Below are positions 8,027 to 16,605 of a DNA stretch of 42,339 nt, in pieces. This DNA is from JAJPXC01 sp964628905. Lineage in GTDB: Bacteria; Bacteroidota; Bacteroidia; Bacteroidales; Muribaculaceae. The stretch is taken from positions 1-42,339 of the forward strand of contig CAZVNS010000017.1 in the NCBI GenBank assembly GCA_964628905.1, given 5' to 3'. Every line of letters begins with the position of its first letter. The stretch's first letter is position 1. The notes beneath the pieces were generated by a model, which saw nothing but the letters and a program-made list of their open reading frames with translations, did not search any database and had not been told where the DNA came from. A program made the translations under genes and the position numbers.

Positions 8027-9553
8027 ATGGAACCACCGATACTGAACGAACATAACAAGCAGGAGTACCCGCCGATGCACACGGCGGAACATCTGCTCAA
8101 TGGCGAGATGGCGCGCCGCTATGGCTGCGGCCGTGCATTCAGCGCCCATATCGAGAGGAAGAAGTCGAAGCTCGACTATCATCTGCCGTCGGCGCTGTCC
8201 GATGATGAGTTGCGGTCGCTTGAGGATTACGTCAACGCCGTGGTCCAGGAGGATGTGGCTGTGACTGAGGAATATATCTCTCGGCAGGAGGCGATGAAGC
8301 GTTTCGACATGAGTCGCCTGCCTGAGGATGCCTCAGCGATGGTGAGGGTGGTGCACGTTGGAGATTATGACCAGTGCCTTTGCGCCGGGGCTCACGTTGG
8401 GCACACCGGAGAGATAGGCACGCTGCGTATCACCAGCAGCCGCTATGCCGACGGGGTGCAGCGACTGGTTTTCAAATTGTTCTCACTGATAGTTTTCACA
8501 GTTATGGCCGCATGTAATGCTAATGCCGCCGCTCCTGAGGTAGAGGTGGTGGCGCCAAAGGATTTTCTCGCTAAACTCGAGGCCGACTCATCGGCTTATC
8601 TGCTGGATGCGCGGCGTCCGGAGGAGTTCGTCAAGGGTCACCTCCGCGGTGCCCGGCTGAACAACTGGCTGCAGGAGGATGCGTTTAAGCAGTCCGCCGG
8701 GCAGCTCGACAAGTCGCGCACCATCTATATTTATTGCCGCAGCGGGCGTCGCAGTGGCGAGGCCGCCCGATATCTCGCCGCCGAAGGTTACCGCGTGGTG
8801 GATATGGATGGCGGTATCCTTGGCTGGACGGAGCTTTGGCTGCCTACGGTAGAAGGGACTGCCACAGAGCTGATTGAGGCTCAGGGTATCGGACATGACA
8901 CATTCATTACTCCCGCTGGACGCACGGTGAGGCTGCACTTCATCAAGCACGCGTCGCTGATACTGGAGATAGGTGGCCGGTTGGTGTATATTGATCCGAC
9001 GGGGATGTTCGGCCACAATTTCGCTTCGCTGCCTGAGGCCGATGCAGTGATGGTGACCCATGAGCATTACGACCACTATGACCCCGCGGCTATCGAGCAA
9101 TTGTCGACTGCTGACACGCGATTTGTGGCCAGCCGACGCGTCATAGAGTTGGCGGGCCGCGGTGAGGCAATGGCTCCGGGCGATACCATCGACTTGTATG
9201 GCATCAAGGTGACCGCTACGCCGGCCTACAACACGTCGGCCGGACATGAGCAATTCCACCCGCGCGACCGTCAGGATGTCGGTTTCCTGTTCGATATCGA
9301 TGGGCTGCGGGTATATGTGGCGGGCGACACAGAGGATATACCTGAGATGGCTGACTTGGGCGACATCGACATAGCGTTTGTCCCCATCAACCAGCCGTTC
9401 ACGATGACGCCTCAGCAGGCCATCCACGCCATCGATATGATACGCCCGGCTATCGTCTACCCCTATCATTATGGCGACACCGACCTGACGCCCATAGTCG
9501 AGGCGTGCGCATCCGACCCCACCGTCGACGTGCGCCTCCGCCCCCTGCAATAG
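8027..9553 (+). CDS. AlaX-type tRNA-editing domain fused to exported rhodanese and UlaG-like metallo-beta-lactamase domains
   Basis: One uninterrupted 508-residue frame holds three domains. Residues 1-148 match bacterial alanyl-tRNA editing proteins (AlaX/AlaRS C-terminal type), with zinc motifs His18-x3-His22 and Cys119-x3-His123. Residues ~148-166 form a hydrophobic segment ending in a lipobox-like VMAAC. Residues ~172-278 are a rhodanese with active Cys237 in CRSGRRSG. Residues ~300-508 are a metallo-beta-lactamase-fold hydrolase of the UlaG/L-ascorbate-6-phosphate lactonase-like type, with HEHYDH at 345-350, Asp434 and His481. All catalytic residues are intact. The upstream TTG at 7991 is possible, but ATG 8027 fits the promoter and family. 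An internal GTG at 8456 would produce only the exported rhodanese-MBL half with a normal signal sequence. Cytoplasmic editing joined to envelope domains is unusual. Confidence 0.8.
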   Translation: MEPPILNEHNKQEYPPMHTAEHLLNGEMARRYGCGRAFSAHIERKKSKLDYHLPSALSDDELRSLEDYVNAVVQEDVAVTEEYISRQEAMKRFDMSRLPEDASAMVRVVHVGDYDQCLCAGAHVGHTGEIGTLRITSSRYADGVQRLVFKLFSLIVFTVMAACNANAAAPEVEVVAPKDFLAKLEADSSAYLLDARRPEEFVKGHLRGARLNNWLQEDAFKQSAGQLDKSRTIYIYCRSGRRSGEAARYLAAEGYRVVDMDGGILGWTELWLPTVEGTATELIEAQGIGHDTFITPAGRTVRLHFIKHASLILEIGGRLVYIDPTGMFGHNFASLPEADAVMVTHEHYDHYDPAAIEQLSTADTRFVASRRVIELAGRGEAMAPGDTIDLYGIKVTATPAYNTSAGHEQFHPRDRQDVGFLFDIDGLRVYVAGDTEDIPEMADLGDIDIAFVPINQPFTMTPQQAIHAIDMIRPAIVYPYHYGDTDLTPIVEACASDPTVDVRLRPLQ

Positions 9554-9566
9554 CCTATGCGGGGGC
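9540..9566. terminator. Hairpin overlapping two convergent stop codons
   Basis: GCCCCC (9540-9545) pairs with GGGGGC (9561-9566), and inner GCA/TGC pairs extend the stem past one bulged base. It spans the stop of the fusion gene and the stop of the Alg13-like gene, which are only 12 bp apart. There is no T-tract, so termination is inferred. Confidence 0.35.
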
Positions 9567-10039
9567 TAGAGGGAGTCGATGTAGGAGGTGAGGTCGGCGA
9601 TGAGGGTGGGGGAGGCGTAGGGGCCTACGCGGTGGAGGGGCTGTAGGTTGGGGTCATTGAGGAGTTGGTGGAGGGTGTCCTGGTCCTGTGCTACGTAGAC
9701 GTAGCCCATCTGCTGCATTCGTTCGGTGGTGGCCAGCTGGTGGTCGTTAATGTCTTCGCCGAGCGATGCGTTGCGGGGGCAGATCACCACGGGTTTGTTG
9801 CGCTCCATGGCGGTGATTATCACTCCCATGCCGGCATGGGCTACGATGATGCGTGCCTGGTCGATGTATTGGTTGAACTGGTCGGGAGAGATGAAGTCGA
9901 ATGTGGTGATGTGATCCGGGGTGTACTGGCCGCTGAGTGTCTGGGCTATTACGGGCTCGTCGAGTGAGGGAGCGATGCGGTCGATCATCTCCACAAGTCG
10001 GTCGAAGGGGTGCTGAGTGCCTATTGCTACGAATATCAT
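9566..10039 (-). CDS. Alg13-like glycosyltransferase subunit (GT28 C-terminal domain)
   Basis: A 157-residue protein matches the catalytic, nucleotide-sugar-binding half of Alg13/PssE/EpsF-type enzymes: MIFVAIGTQHPFDRL at the start, VAHAGMGVIITAMERNKPVV in the sugar-nucleotide pocket, and NDHQ near the donor site. In this family it pairs with a membrane-associated Alg14-like partner to transfer GlcNAc or another sugar from its UDP form to a lipid-linked glycan. The Alg14-like gene lies 4 bp upstream on the same strand, so the two-subunit enzyme is complete here. Donor and acceptor cannot be determined. It is the last gene of a four-gene glycan operon. Confidence 0.85.
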   Translation of the reverse strand: MIFVAIGTQHPFDRLVEMIDRIAPSLDEPVIAQTLSGQYTPDHITTFDFISPDQFNQYIDQARIIVAHAGMGVIITAMERNKPVVICPRNASLGEDINDHQLATTERMQQMGYVYVAQDQDTLHQLLNDPNLQPLHRVGPYASPTLIADLTSYIDSL

Positions 10040-10043
10040 GGGC

Positions 10044-10511
10044 TTATCCGAATATGTTGCCAGCGTGGCGTACGCGGCCTGTTGCGAGGTGTGGCCATTG
10101 GGTGTAGACTCGCGATGCGATGCGTCGTGCGATGCGTCCTGAGAGCGACATGTGTTGGGCGTTGGCCATGGAGTCGATCCAAATCGACTTGATGCCCAGA
10201 AGCCGCCCGGCGAGGATTACGGCTATCGCGGGTCCGGAGCCGGTGGTGAGTATCACGTCGGGGCGGAAGCGGCGGAGAGCCTTGAACGCTGTGGTGAACA
10301 CTGGGAATATGCGCCAGGCTGTGTGGCGGGTGTAGTCCTTGATTGCCACGAAGTTGTCGGTTCCCACCACGTTGGCGTAGTCGGCTTTGGTGGAGCAGTA
10401 CATCAGGTCGTAGCGGTCGCCAAAGGCGGGGACGATGCGCATCAGCTGTACCCAGTGTCCGCCTTTGGATGAGACGGCGAATATGCGTTTGCGTCGCTCC
10501 TGAGGTTGCAT
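10044..10511 (-). CDS. Alg14-like glycosyltransferase subunit
   Basis: The 155-residue protein corresponds to Alg14/PssD-type acceptor-binding subunits: IFAVSSKGGHWVQL near the N-terminus (Gly-Gly-His loop), FRPDVILTTGSGPAIA in the middle and a SIWIDSMANAQ segment before the final helix. In this family the subunit anchors the Alg13-like catalytic partner at the membrane and recognises the lipid-linked acceptor. Its start codon overlaps the stop of the upstream barrel-protein gene by one base (TGATG), which implies translational coupling. Together with the next gene it should form a heterodimeric transferase. The acceptor is unknown. Confidence 0.85.
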   Translation of the reverse strand: MQPQERRKRIFAVSSKGGHWVQLMRIVPAFGDRYDLMYCSTKADYANVVGTDNFVAIKDYTRHTAWRIFPVFTTAFKALRRFRPDVILTTGSGPAIAVILAGRLLGIKSIWIDSMANAQHMSLSGRIARRIASRVYTQWPHLATGRVRHAGNIFG

Positions 10512-11377
10512 CAGTGGTTGCTGTGGTTAAGGATTATGTCGCGTGTCTGCTGGATGTGTGCGCGTGATGATGCGCCGAAGAGTATTGACTCGATTTTTGG
10601 GAATTTGCAGACGTAGTCCATGGCCTCCTGTGGCTTGAGAGCCCCGGCGGCGAGGCACTGCATGGCCATCGGGCGGAAGGGCAGGTCGGAGCGCAGGTAG
10701 TCCTCGTATTCGGCGATTGAGCCTGACATGCGGAAGCCTATCTTGTTGATCGACGCGCAGATGATGGGGCTGTCGATGCCTTCGCGCTGGCACAGGTCGA
10801 CCATGCGGGGGAGGTTCATGGTGATGAAGCCCGGCTCGGCGTTGTATTTCTGGCGGATATATTCGGCGAAGTGCACGAGTATTTCGTTCATTCCCAGTCC
10901 CATCAGCAGGTCGACGATGACGTTCTGGAGGAAAATGACGGGTGTGTTGAGCCCTTTGAACATCTTCATCTCGGCATCGACCAGGAGCTCCATCAGGGCG
11001 GGGAAGTCTTTGCGCATGTAGGCCATTCCGGCTTTGGAGGCCACGGCGAGTATGTTGCCGGGGATGTAGGCTTTGAGTGTGCCCAGGACGCCAAGCTCTG
11101 TGACGGCGTTGGCGTATTTGTGGGCGTAGGGCATGCAGGGGTGGAACTTGAAGTTGCGGTATTTATCGGGGTTTTGGCGCATGTATTCGGCGATGTTGGC
11201 GATACGGTCGTGTGTGGTGCACATGAAGGTGTTGATGCCGAGGTCCATGGCTGTGTCGAGGACGTCGATGATCGCCTGGTCGTCCTTAAATCTGACGGCC
11301 TGGGCGCGGGAGCGTTCGTCGGAGAGGTGGTTGACGGCGAAGAATTGGTTGTCGCCTAATATTACTCGATCCATCAA
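10511..11377 (-). CDS. Aldo/keto-reductase-like TIM-barrel protein in a glycan cluster
   Basis: The protein has 288 residues, with VILGDNQFFAVNH at the N-terminus, a short helix giving DTAMDLGINTFMCTTHDRI (as in the aldo/keto reductase pattern of strand 2), and a C-terminal PKIESILFGASSRAHI that resembles the NADPH-site end of aldo/keto reductases. The family's catalytic Tyr/Lys/His set is not obvious, so true reductase activity is uncertain. It lies between a Gfo/Idh/MocA oxidoreductase and the Alg14/13 pair, so it probably acts on a nucleotide sugar or sugar precursor for the glycan they extend. That role is inferred from context. Confidence 0.55.
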   Translation of the reverse strand: MMDRVILGDNQFFAVNHLSDERSRAQAVRFKDDQAIIDVLDTAMDLGINTFMCTTHDRIANIAEYMRQNPDKYRNFKFHPCMPYAHKYANAVTELGVLGTLKAYIPGNILAVASKAGMAYMRKDFPALMELLVDAEMKMFKGLNTPVIFLQNVIVDLLMGLGMNEILVHFAEYIRQKYNAEPGFITMNLPRMVDLCQREGIDSPIICASINKIGFRMSGSIAEYEDYLRSDLPFRPMAMQCLAAGALKPQEAMDYVCKFPKIESILFGASSRAHIQQTRDIILNHSNH

Positions 11378-11398
11378 GTGTGTCTGGGGTCTAAGTGG

Positions 11399-12418
11399 TT
11401 AATCTTCGGCGTCGGCCATCAGCTTGGCGATGATGTCGTCAGTGGCGAGGGCTGAAGCGAAGTCGTTGCGGTTGTCGTTGGTGTTGCCTGATTTGATTGC
11501 CTGGATGAAGTGGTCGACCTCGGCGCTGTACTCTTCGCCGCGGAGGTTGAAGAATACTTGTGGGGTGAGGTCGGTGATGTATTTGACGTTCCATCCTTTC
11601 TCGAGTCCGAACTCAGGCATTGGCTGTTTGACGTATATCTTGAGGGTTGTGGCGTCGGCTTCGAGCTTGCCGCCGTCACCCTCGATCTTGAGCGATGTGG
11701 TCATTTTGCGATGGGTGTCGTCGCTCCAGTTGACCGACAACTGCCCTTTGAGGCCGTTGGCGAGGTATAGTGTCGAGTATACGGCGTCGTCGACCTGCGA
11801 TGAGAAGATCATGGGCATCGAGGTGCCGCGGGCGTCGACGATCTCGCTGCCGGTGACGTAGCTGATGAGGTTGAGCACGTGGGCGGCGTAGTCCATCACG
11901 CAGCCGCCGCCGTTGCGCTTGTCGGAGCGCCAAGTGCCACCCTTAGGCTTGAGCACCACGGGTCCGTAGGCCTCGCCCATGAAGTGGAACGGCTTGCCGA
12001 TCACTCCGGCCTGGAGCAGGCGTTTCATCTCGTTGAAAGTGCCGATGAAGCGGTTGTGGTAGCCTACTTGGTTGACGAGGCCTTTTTCGCGGGCTTTCTC
12101 TACCATCTCCCGGCCCTGCTCGGGGGTGAGTGAGAAGGGCTTTTCGCAGAACACGTGGCAGCCGTGATCGAGGGCGTACATGACCATGTCGTGGTGGAGC
12201 TTGGTGGGTGTGACCACGAACACCGCATCGGGCTTCACCTCGTCGATCATCTTCTTATAGTCGTTGTAAATGGCAGTCTTTGTGAGCTTTTTGAATGCGC
12301 TCTGGAGCAGGGAGTCGGTGTCGCAGATTGCTGCCATGTCGACGTCGGGGTGGGCGCCGAGTATCGCGCAGTGCGACATTCCCATCTTGCCAAGGCCTAT
12401 GATTGCCGTCTTTATCAT
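11399..12418 (-). CDS. Gfo/Idh/MocA family sugar oxidoreductase
   Basis: The 339-residue protein has an N-terminal Rossmann fold starting IKTAIIGLGKMGMSHC, with GLGKMG binding NAD(P). It carries the family signature CEKPFSL at about residue 95, whose Lys is normally catalytic, and an alpha/beta C-terminal domain with the GGGCVMDYAAH segment containing the conserved Asp and His. Relatives oxidise or reduce nucleotide sugars or inositols. As first gene of the minus-strand cluster ending in an Alg13/14 transferase, it most likely makes a keto or modified sugar nucleotide. A -7-like TAAATTCG is at 12491 to 12484, inside the gap before the GH97 gene. The substrate is unknown. Confidence 0.8.
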   Translation of the reverse strand: MIKTAIIGLGKMGMSHCAILGAHPDVDMAAICDTDSLLQSAFKKLTKTAIYNDYKKMIDEVKPDAVFVVTPTKLHHDMVMYALDHGCHVFCEKPFSLTPEQGREMVEKAREKGLVNQVGYHNRFIGTFNEMKRLLQAGVIGKPFHFMGEAYGPVVLKPKGGTWRSDKRNGGGCVMDYAAHVLNLISYVTGSEIVDARGTSMPMIFSSQVDDAVYSTLYLANGLKGQLSVNWSDDTHRKMTTSLKIEGDGGKLEADATTLKIYVKQPMPEFGLEKGWNVKYITDLTPQVFFNLRGEEYSAEVDHFIQAIKSGNTNDNRNDFASALATDDIIAKLMADAED

Positions 12419-12483
12419 GGTATATGTTGTGCTTCGTTTTGTTTTTTTAACGTTGGAGCGGGGGTGTTTATTATATTGTGCCG

Positions 12484-12491
12484 CGAATTTA
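12484..12491 (-). promoter_or_regulatory. -7-like element for the glycan operon
   Basis: Minus-strand TAAATTCG (12491 to 12484) is identical to the -7 element of the glycogen operon promoter in this window. No clear -33 element was seen. It would separate the Gfo/Idh/MocA operon from the upstream GH97 gene, whose stop lies at 12510. Confidence 0.35.
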
Positions 12492-12509
12492 CTGATTTTT
12501 TTGAAATTT

Positions 12510-14621
12510 TCACTTGACGGGGACGATGCGGATGGCTGCGCCGCCGCCGGGGGCTACGTGGATTTTGAGGCGTGTCTTGGAGTCGACGCGGCGCTCGGTG
12601 ATCTTGTAGCTCTGGGGGTTGGTGGCCCAGTCGGCGTCATCGCCGTCCTGATAGATGGTGGCGATGAATTTCTGTCCCTTGGGGAGGAACGACATGTCGA
12701 CTGTGGCTGTGCGCTCGCGCTCGTCGGTGATGGTGCCCACATACCAGTCGACGGAGTTCTTGTCCTGGCGTGCCACGGTGATATAGTCGCCGGGCTCGGC
12801 CTCAAGGTACACGGAGTTGCTCCAGTCGACGGGCACGTCCTTGATGAACTGGAATGCGTCGGGGAAGCGACGGTAGTTCTCGGGCAGGTCGGAAGCCATC
12901 TGCAGGGGTGAGGGCATCGTCAGGTAGAGGGCGAGCTGGCGGGCGAGGGTGGTGCCGGCGTGGCTGGTCTTCCCTTCGCCATAGTAGCTGAGGTCGGTCT
13001 GGAACAGGCCGGGGGTGTAGTCCATGGGGCCGCCTTTGAGTCGGGTGAACGGGAGGATGGTGGTGTGTTCGGGGGCGTTGCCTCCCATCGACTCCCATTC
13101 GCCGCCGCGGGCCGACTCCTGGGCTATCCAGTTGGGCCATGTGCGGGCCAGGCCGGTGGGGCGCACTGCCTCGTGTGAGTTGACCATGATGCCGTAGTCG
13201 GCGGCGCGCTGGGCCACGTGGAGGTAGTGGTCGACCATCCACTGCGATGAGTGGTACTCGCTGCGGGGTATGATATGGCCTACGTAGCCTGTTTTGACGG
13301 CGTCGTAGCCGTGGTCCTTCATGTATTGGAAGGCGCGGTCGAGCTGGCGCTCATAGTCGGCGGCGTTGGCTGCTGTCTCATGGTGCATGATTAGCTTCAC
13401 GCCCTTGTCGGCTGCGTATTTTGTGAGGTAGTCGATGTCGAAGTCGGGATATGGCTTGTCGAAGAGGAACTGGCGGTTTTTGACGTATCCGCCCCAGTCT
13501 TCCCAGCCTTCGTTCCAACCCTCGACGAGCACGCTGGGTATGCCCGACTCAGCTGCGAAGTCGATGTAGCGCTTCACGTTCTCGGTGTTGGCGGGATGGC
13601 GTCCGTTGGGGGGGAGCTTGGAGTAGTCGGTCACGCCGGGCTTGGCGTTGTATTTGTCGGAGTAGGCCCAAGTCTTTTCGCTCCCGGTGAACATCTCCCA
13701 CCATACGCCGATGAATTTGCGGGGTATGATCCACGATGTGTCCTCGATCTTCGATGGCTCGTTGAGGTTATAGATGAGCTGCGATGCGAGGATGTCGCGT
13801 GCGTCGTCGCTGATGATCAGTGTGCGCCAGGGGGTGTTGAACGGGGCCTGCAGATAGGCGCTAACGCCGAGCTTGTCGGGAGTGAGGTGGGCGCTGAGCT
13901 GCTTGTTGGCTGGGTCGGCGTCGAGCGCCATCGCAGGGTAGCCCACGAGGGCTGCCTCATGGATGTTGACGTAGACGGGATTTTTAGGGTCAGTGCCTTT
14001 GAGCATCACGGGGGTCTGTACGGCCAGGCCTTCGATGGTCGTCGACTCGGTGTGGAGGCCTGACTTGAGGTTCTCGGCGAGCTGCGAGAATGGCGTGGTC
14101 ACGTAGGCGCGTTCGTCGGTGTCGTAGTCGCCGGGGATGCAGTAGAATGTATAGTCGTCGGTGAGGTTAAACTCGGTGGCCTCGTCCATCAGCGTCAGGT
14201 AGTTGATGGCGGGCTGCTCGGGGAGCTCGTAGCGGAATCCCACGCCGTCGTCGAACACGCGGACGCGCACGTCGACCTGCGGCGACTTCTCATCCTTCCC
14301 CTTGAACTGGGCGAGCATCTCGTTGTAGTGGTTGCGCACGTTGGCGTATTCGCCCCATACGGGCTGCCAAGTTTCGTCGAACTCCACCACGGGGGTTGAG
14401 GTCATGGTGAAGCCTTGGGTCATGTCGGCCTCTTTGGCGGTGAGTCCCAGACGGCTGTCGGCAACGATTGTGCGGCCGTCGAATTGTACGGAATAGACAG
14501 GCGCCCCCTGCGCGTCGACATCCACGTCGACAGTGATACGGCCATTGGGGGATGATACGCGTGAGGAAGCTGCCACGCTCATGGCCAGCAGGAGGGATAA
14601 AACTGTAATTGCGGTTTTCAT
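12510..14621 (-). CDS. susB: SusB-like inverting alpha-glucosidase, GH97
   Basis: The ATG at 14621 gives a 703-residue protein with a standard signal peptide (MKTAITVLSLLLAMSVAAS); a longer frame to 14675 would place 18 non-signal residues before it. The GH97 N-terminal beta domain (SSPNGRITVDVDV) is followed by the catalytic barrel. The motifs MHHET and NSHEAVRPTG carry the two Glu used as general bases in inverting SusB-type enzymes, and ESARGGEWES supplies the next conserved Glu, so this is the SusB/GH97a type rather than the retaining alpha-galactosidase type. It hydrolyses alpha-glucosidic bonds of malto-oligosaccharides in the periplasm. No SusC/SusD pair is adjacent. It may feed the glycogen genes near 34-39 kb. 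Confidence 0.9.
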   Translation of the reverse strand: MKTAITVLSLLLAMSVAASSRVSSPNGRITVDVDVDAQGAPVYSVQFDGRTIVADSRLGLTAKEADMTQGFTMTSTPVVEFDETWQPVWGEYANVRNHYNEMLAQFKGKDEKSPQVDVRVRVFDDGVGFRYELPEQPAINYLTLMDEATEFNLTDDYTFYCIPGDYDTDERAYVTTPFSQLAENLKSGLHTESTTIEGLAVQTPVMLKGTDPKNPVYVNIHEAALVGYPAMALDADPANKQLSAHLTPDKLGVSAYLQAPFNTPWRTLIISDDARDILASQLIYNLNEPSKIEDTSWIIPRKFIGVWWEMFTGSEKTWAYSDKYNAKPGVTDYSKLPPNGRHPANTENVKRYIDFAAESGIPSVLVEGWNEGWEDWGGYVKNRQFLFDKPYPDFDIDYLTKYAADKGVKLIMHHETAANAADYERQLDRAFQYMKDHGYDAVKTGYVGHIIPRSEYHSSQWMVDHYLHVAQRAADYGIMVNSHEAVRPTGLARTWPNWIAQESARGGEWESMGGNAPEHTTILPFTRLKGGPMDYTPGLFQTDLSYYGEGKTSHAGTTLARQLALYLTMPSPLQMASDLPENYRRFPDAFQFIKDVPVDWSNSVYLEAEPGDYITVARQDKNSVDWYVGTITDERERTATVDMSFLPKGQKFIATIYQDGDDADWATNPQSYKITERRVDSKTRLKIHVAPGGGAAIRIVPVK

Positions 14622-14927
14622 CAATGAAAGGGTATAAAAATTTAACACAGTGTTGTCAGCCATAAAGGTACTCATTATTTGCTAATAATCGGGGATTATT
14701 CAAAAAAAATATTATGCCTTCGCGGGGGCCAGAGGTTGCTCAGACGCTCGGAGTACACCAGTCCCGGGAAATTGATCGGCGTTTTTTGCGAATTTGTAGT
14801 AGATTTTCGCATTTAATTTAAAAAACGTATATTTGCGGTTACGTTTGAACCAAGCCTCGGCGCCCGGCGTTGTGTGCTTGTACAGTAAATAATTGTCAAA
14901 AAAGAGAATATACCCTAACATCACAAC
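14622..14927. other. Divergent intergenic region between GH97 and endonuclease genes
   Basis: This 306-bp gap separates two genes transcribed away from each other. It holds a plus-strand -7 element (TATATTTG, 14828-14835) about 93 bp before the endonuclease ATG, and a minus-strand TACCTTTA (14670 to 14663) about 42 bp before the GH97 start. A 70-codon minus frame (14712-14924) has no recognisable product and looks like chance. No RNA family was recognised. Confidence 0.4.
14828..14835 (+). promoter_or_regulatory. -7 element for the endonuclease-led operon
   Basis: TATATTTG fits TAnnTTTG, with a T-rich stretch (TTTT, 14804-14807) 20 nt upstream as a weak -33. Transcription from about 14842 would give an ~85-nt leader before the ATG at 14928. 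Confidence 0.45.
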
Positions 14928-16592
14928 ATGAACAAATCGCTACACATACTATGCGCGGCGGCCTTCGCGATTTCCGCTTTCGCCATGTCGGCCGCAATTC
15001 CGGCGGGATATTACCGCACTCTTAACGGCAAGTCAGGGGTCGACCTAAAGACGGCGGCAAGTGAGCTGGTCTACAACCACACCCAGTTGGGCTACTCCGC
15101 CCTCTCGACCCACTTCCTCAAAACCGACGTTTACCCCGTGGGCGATCCCAAATATGGCCAGTGGTGGGATATGTACGGCAATATCCCCCTGTACACCCCC
15201 TCATTCTCAGGACTCAACCGCGAGCACTCCTTCCCCAAATCATGGTGGGGCGGCGGCTCCGACACTCCGGCTTATACCGACATCAACCACCTGTATCCCG
15301 CCGAAGCCCAGGCCAACCAGGCTAAGAGCAACTGGCCCCTTGGCGAGGTGTACAGCGCCAACCAGTACGACAACGGTATATCGAAGGTGGGCACAGCCGT
15401 GACCGGTCAAGGTGGCGGAGCACGCTACGTGTTTGAGCCGTCCGATGAGTACAAGGGTGACTTCGCCCGCACCTACTTCTATATGGTCACCTGCTACCAG
15501 AACCTCACCTGGGCCTCCAATTACAGCTGGATGCTCCAGCAGAACACTTATCCCACCCTCTCAAAGTGGGCCATCGACCTGCTGCTCAAATGGCACCGTG
15601 CCGACCCCGTGAGCCAGAAGGAGCTTGACCGCAATGAGGCCGTATATCTGCTGCAGTCAAACCGCAACCCCTTCATCGACTACCCAATACTCGCAGAGTA
15701 CATCTGGGGTAACCGTATGGGTGAGGACTTCTCCACCGCCGTTGACCCCAATCCCGGCGAACCAAACTTGATCACCCCTACCCAGGGGATGTCGCTCGAC
15801 TTCGGACAGGTGGCGATAGGCTCCGAAACCACCGCACGCCTCTTCTTCAGCGGACAAAACCTAACCGGCGCCTTTGAGCTGACCATCAGCCGAGGCGACA
15901 ATGGGATGTTCTCACTCTCCGACGTGACAATCAATGCTGACTATGTGAACTCCCCCGAAGGATATTGGACCACAATCACTTACCGCCCCACCACCCTGGG
16001 CGAACACTCGTCGATGCTCTTCGTGCAGGATGGGGGCATCTCAGGCTCACGCCGCATCGAGCTTAAGGGTGAGTGCCTCGAAGTGCCCACTCTTACTACC
16101 CTCACCGCCACCGAGGCTACCGACATCACCTCTGACTCATACGTGGCCAACTGGCAGGCCTCAACCGATGATGTAGTCGACTACTACGTGGTGACCCGCA
16201 CCCACTACCTCAACGGCGAGTCATCGGTGGAGGAACTCGTAGCGGAGAGCAATTCGCTCGAAATCACCGATGTGGTCGGCCCCGAGAGCTACTATGTGCA
16301 GTCGGTGCGCTTGGGCTATCGCTCCAATCCGTCAAATGTGATCTATGTGGAGCCCGCGGGCGTGACCCAGCTCTTCGCCGAACAGCCCTTCGGTACAGCT
16401 TATGAGCCTGGCGGCGTGAGATTTGTATGCGGCACCGAAATCTACAATGTGAGCATATACGACATGACAGGGCGTGAAATCATGCTCCTCCCCACCGTCA
16501 CCGACGGCATGAGCATCCAGCTCCCCCGCGGTTGCTACATCATCGCAGCCCCCGGCCAGCGCGCACCCTTCCGTGTGATTGTAAGCGACTAA
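14928..16592 (+). CDS. Secreted endonuclease I (EndA/ExeM-like) with C-terminal sorting domain
   Basis: The 554-residue protein begins with a signal peptide (cleavage near AMSAA). Residues ~25-270 are an endonuclease I domain: LNREHSFPKSWW at 97-107 contains the Arg-Glu-His catalytic core of the beta-beta-alpha metal family, followed by DINHLYPAEAQANQAKSN. Residues ~285-385 are an Ig-like domain (LDFGQVAIGSE, then HSSMLFVQDGG), and ~390-470 is fibronectin-III-like (YVANWQAS). The last ~70 residues (IYDMTGREI, GCYIIAAP) resemble a type IX secretion or related Bacteroidetes C-terminal sorting domain. It probably degrades extracellular DNA for nutrients. The COG0523 gene follows after 13 bp. Confidence 0.85.
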   Translation: MNKSLHILCAAAFAISAFAMSAAIPAGYYRTLNGKSGVDLKTAASELVYNHTQLGYSALSTHFLKTDVYPVGDPKYGQWWDMYGNIPLYTPSFSGLNREHSFPKSWWGGGSDTPAYTDINHLYPAEAQANQAKSNWPLGEVYSANQYDNGISKVGTAVTGQGGGARYVFEPSDEYKGDFARTYFYMVTCYQNLTWASNYSWMLQQNTYPTLSKWAIDLLLKWHRADPVSQKELDRNEAVYLLQSNRNPFIDYPILAEYIWGNRMGEDFSTAVDPNPGEPNLITPTQGMSLDFGQVAIGSETTARLFFSGQNLTGAFELTISRGDNGMFSLSDVTINADYVNSPEGYWTTITYRPTTLGEHSSMLFVQDGGISGSRRIELKGECLEVPTLTTLTATEATDITSDSYVANWQASTDDVVDYYVVTRTHYLNGESSVEELVAESNSLEITDVVGPESYYVQSVRLGYRSNPSNVIYVEPAGVTQLFAEQPFGTAYEPGGVRFVCGTEIYNVSIYDMTGREIMLLPTVTDGMSIQLPRGCYIIAAPGQRAPFRVIVSD

Positions 16593-16605
16593 CCATAGTA
16601 ATCTT

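Noticed and set aside
8588..9550. 320-codon minus-strand frame
   Set aside because: It is the complement of the rhodanese-MBL part of the fusion gene. GC-rich codon bias creates long open mirror frames; no domain was recognised in it.
12270..12911. 213-codon plus-strand frame spanning two genes
   Set aside because: It is antisense to the Gfo/Idh and GH97 genes and crosses their junction. Its composition is that of a shadow frame.
14712..14924. 70-codon minus-strand frame in the intergenic region
   Set aside because: There is no conserved motif or fitting promoter, and it overlaps the plus-strand promoter of the endonuclease gene. Chance is sufficient.
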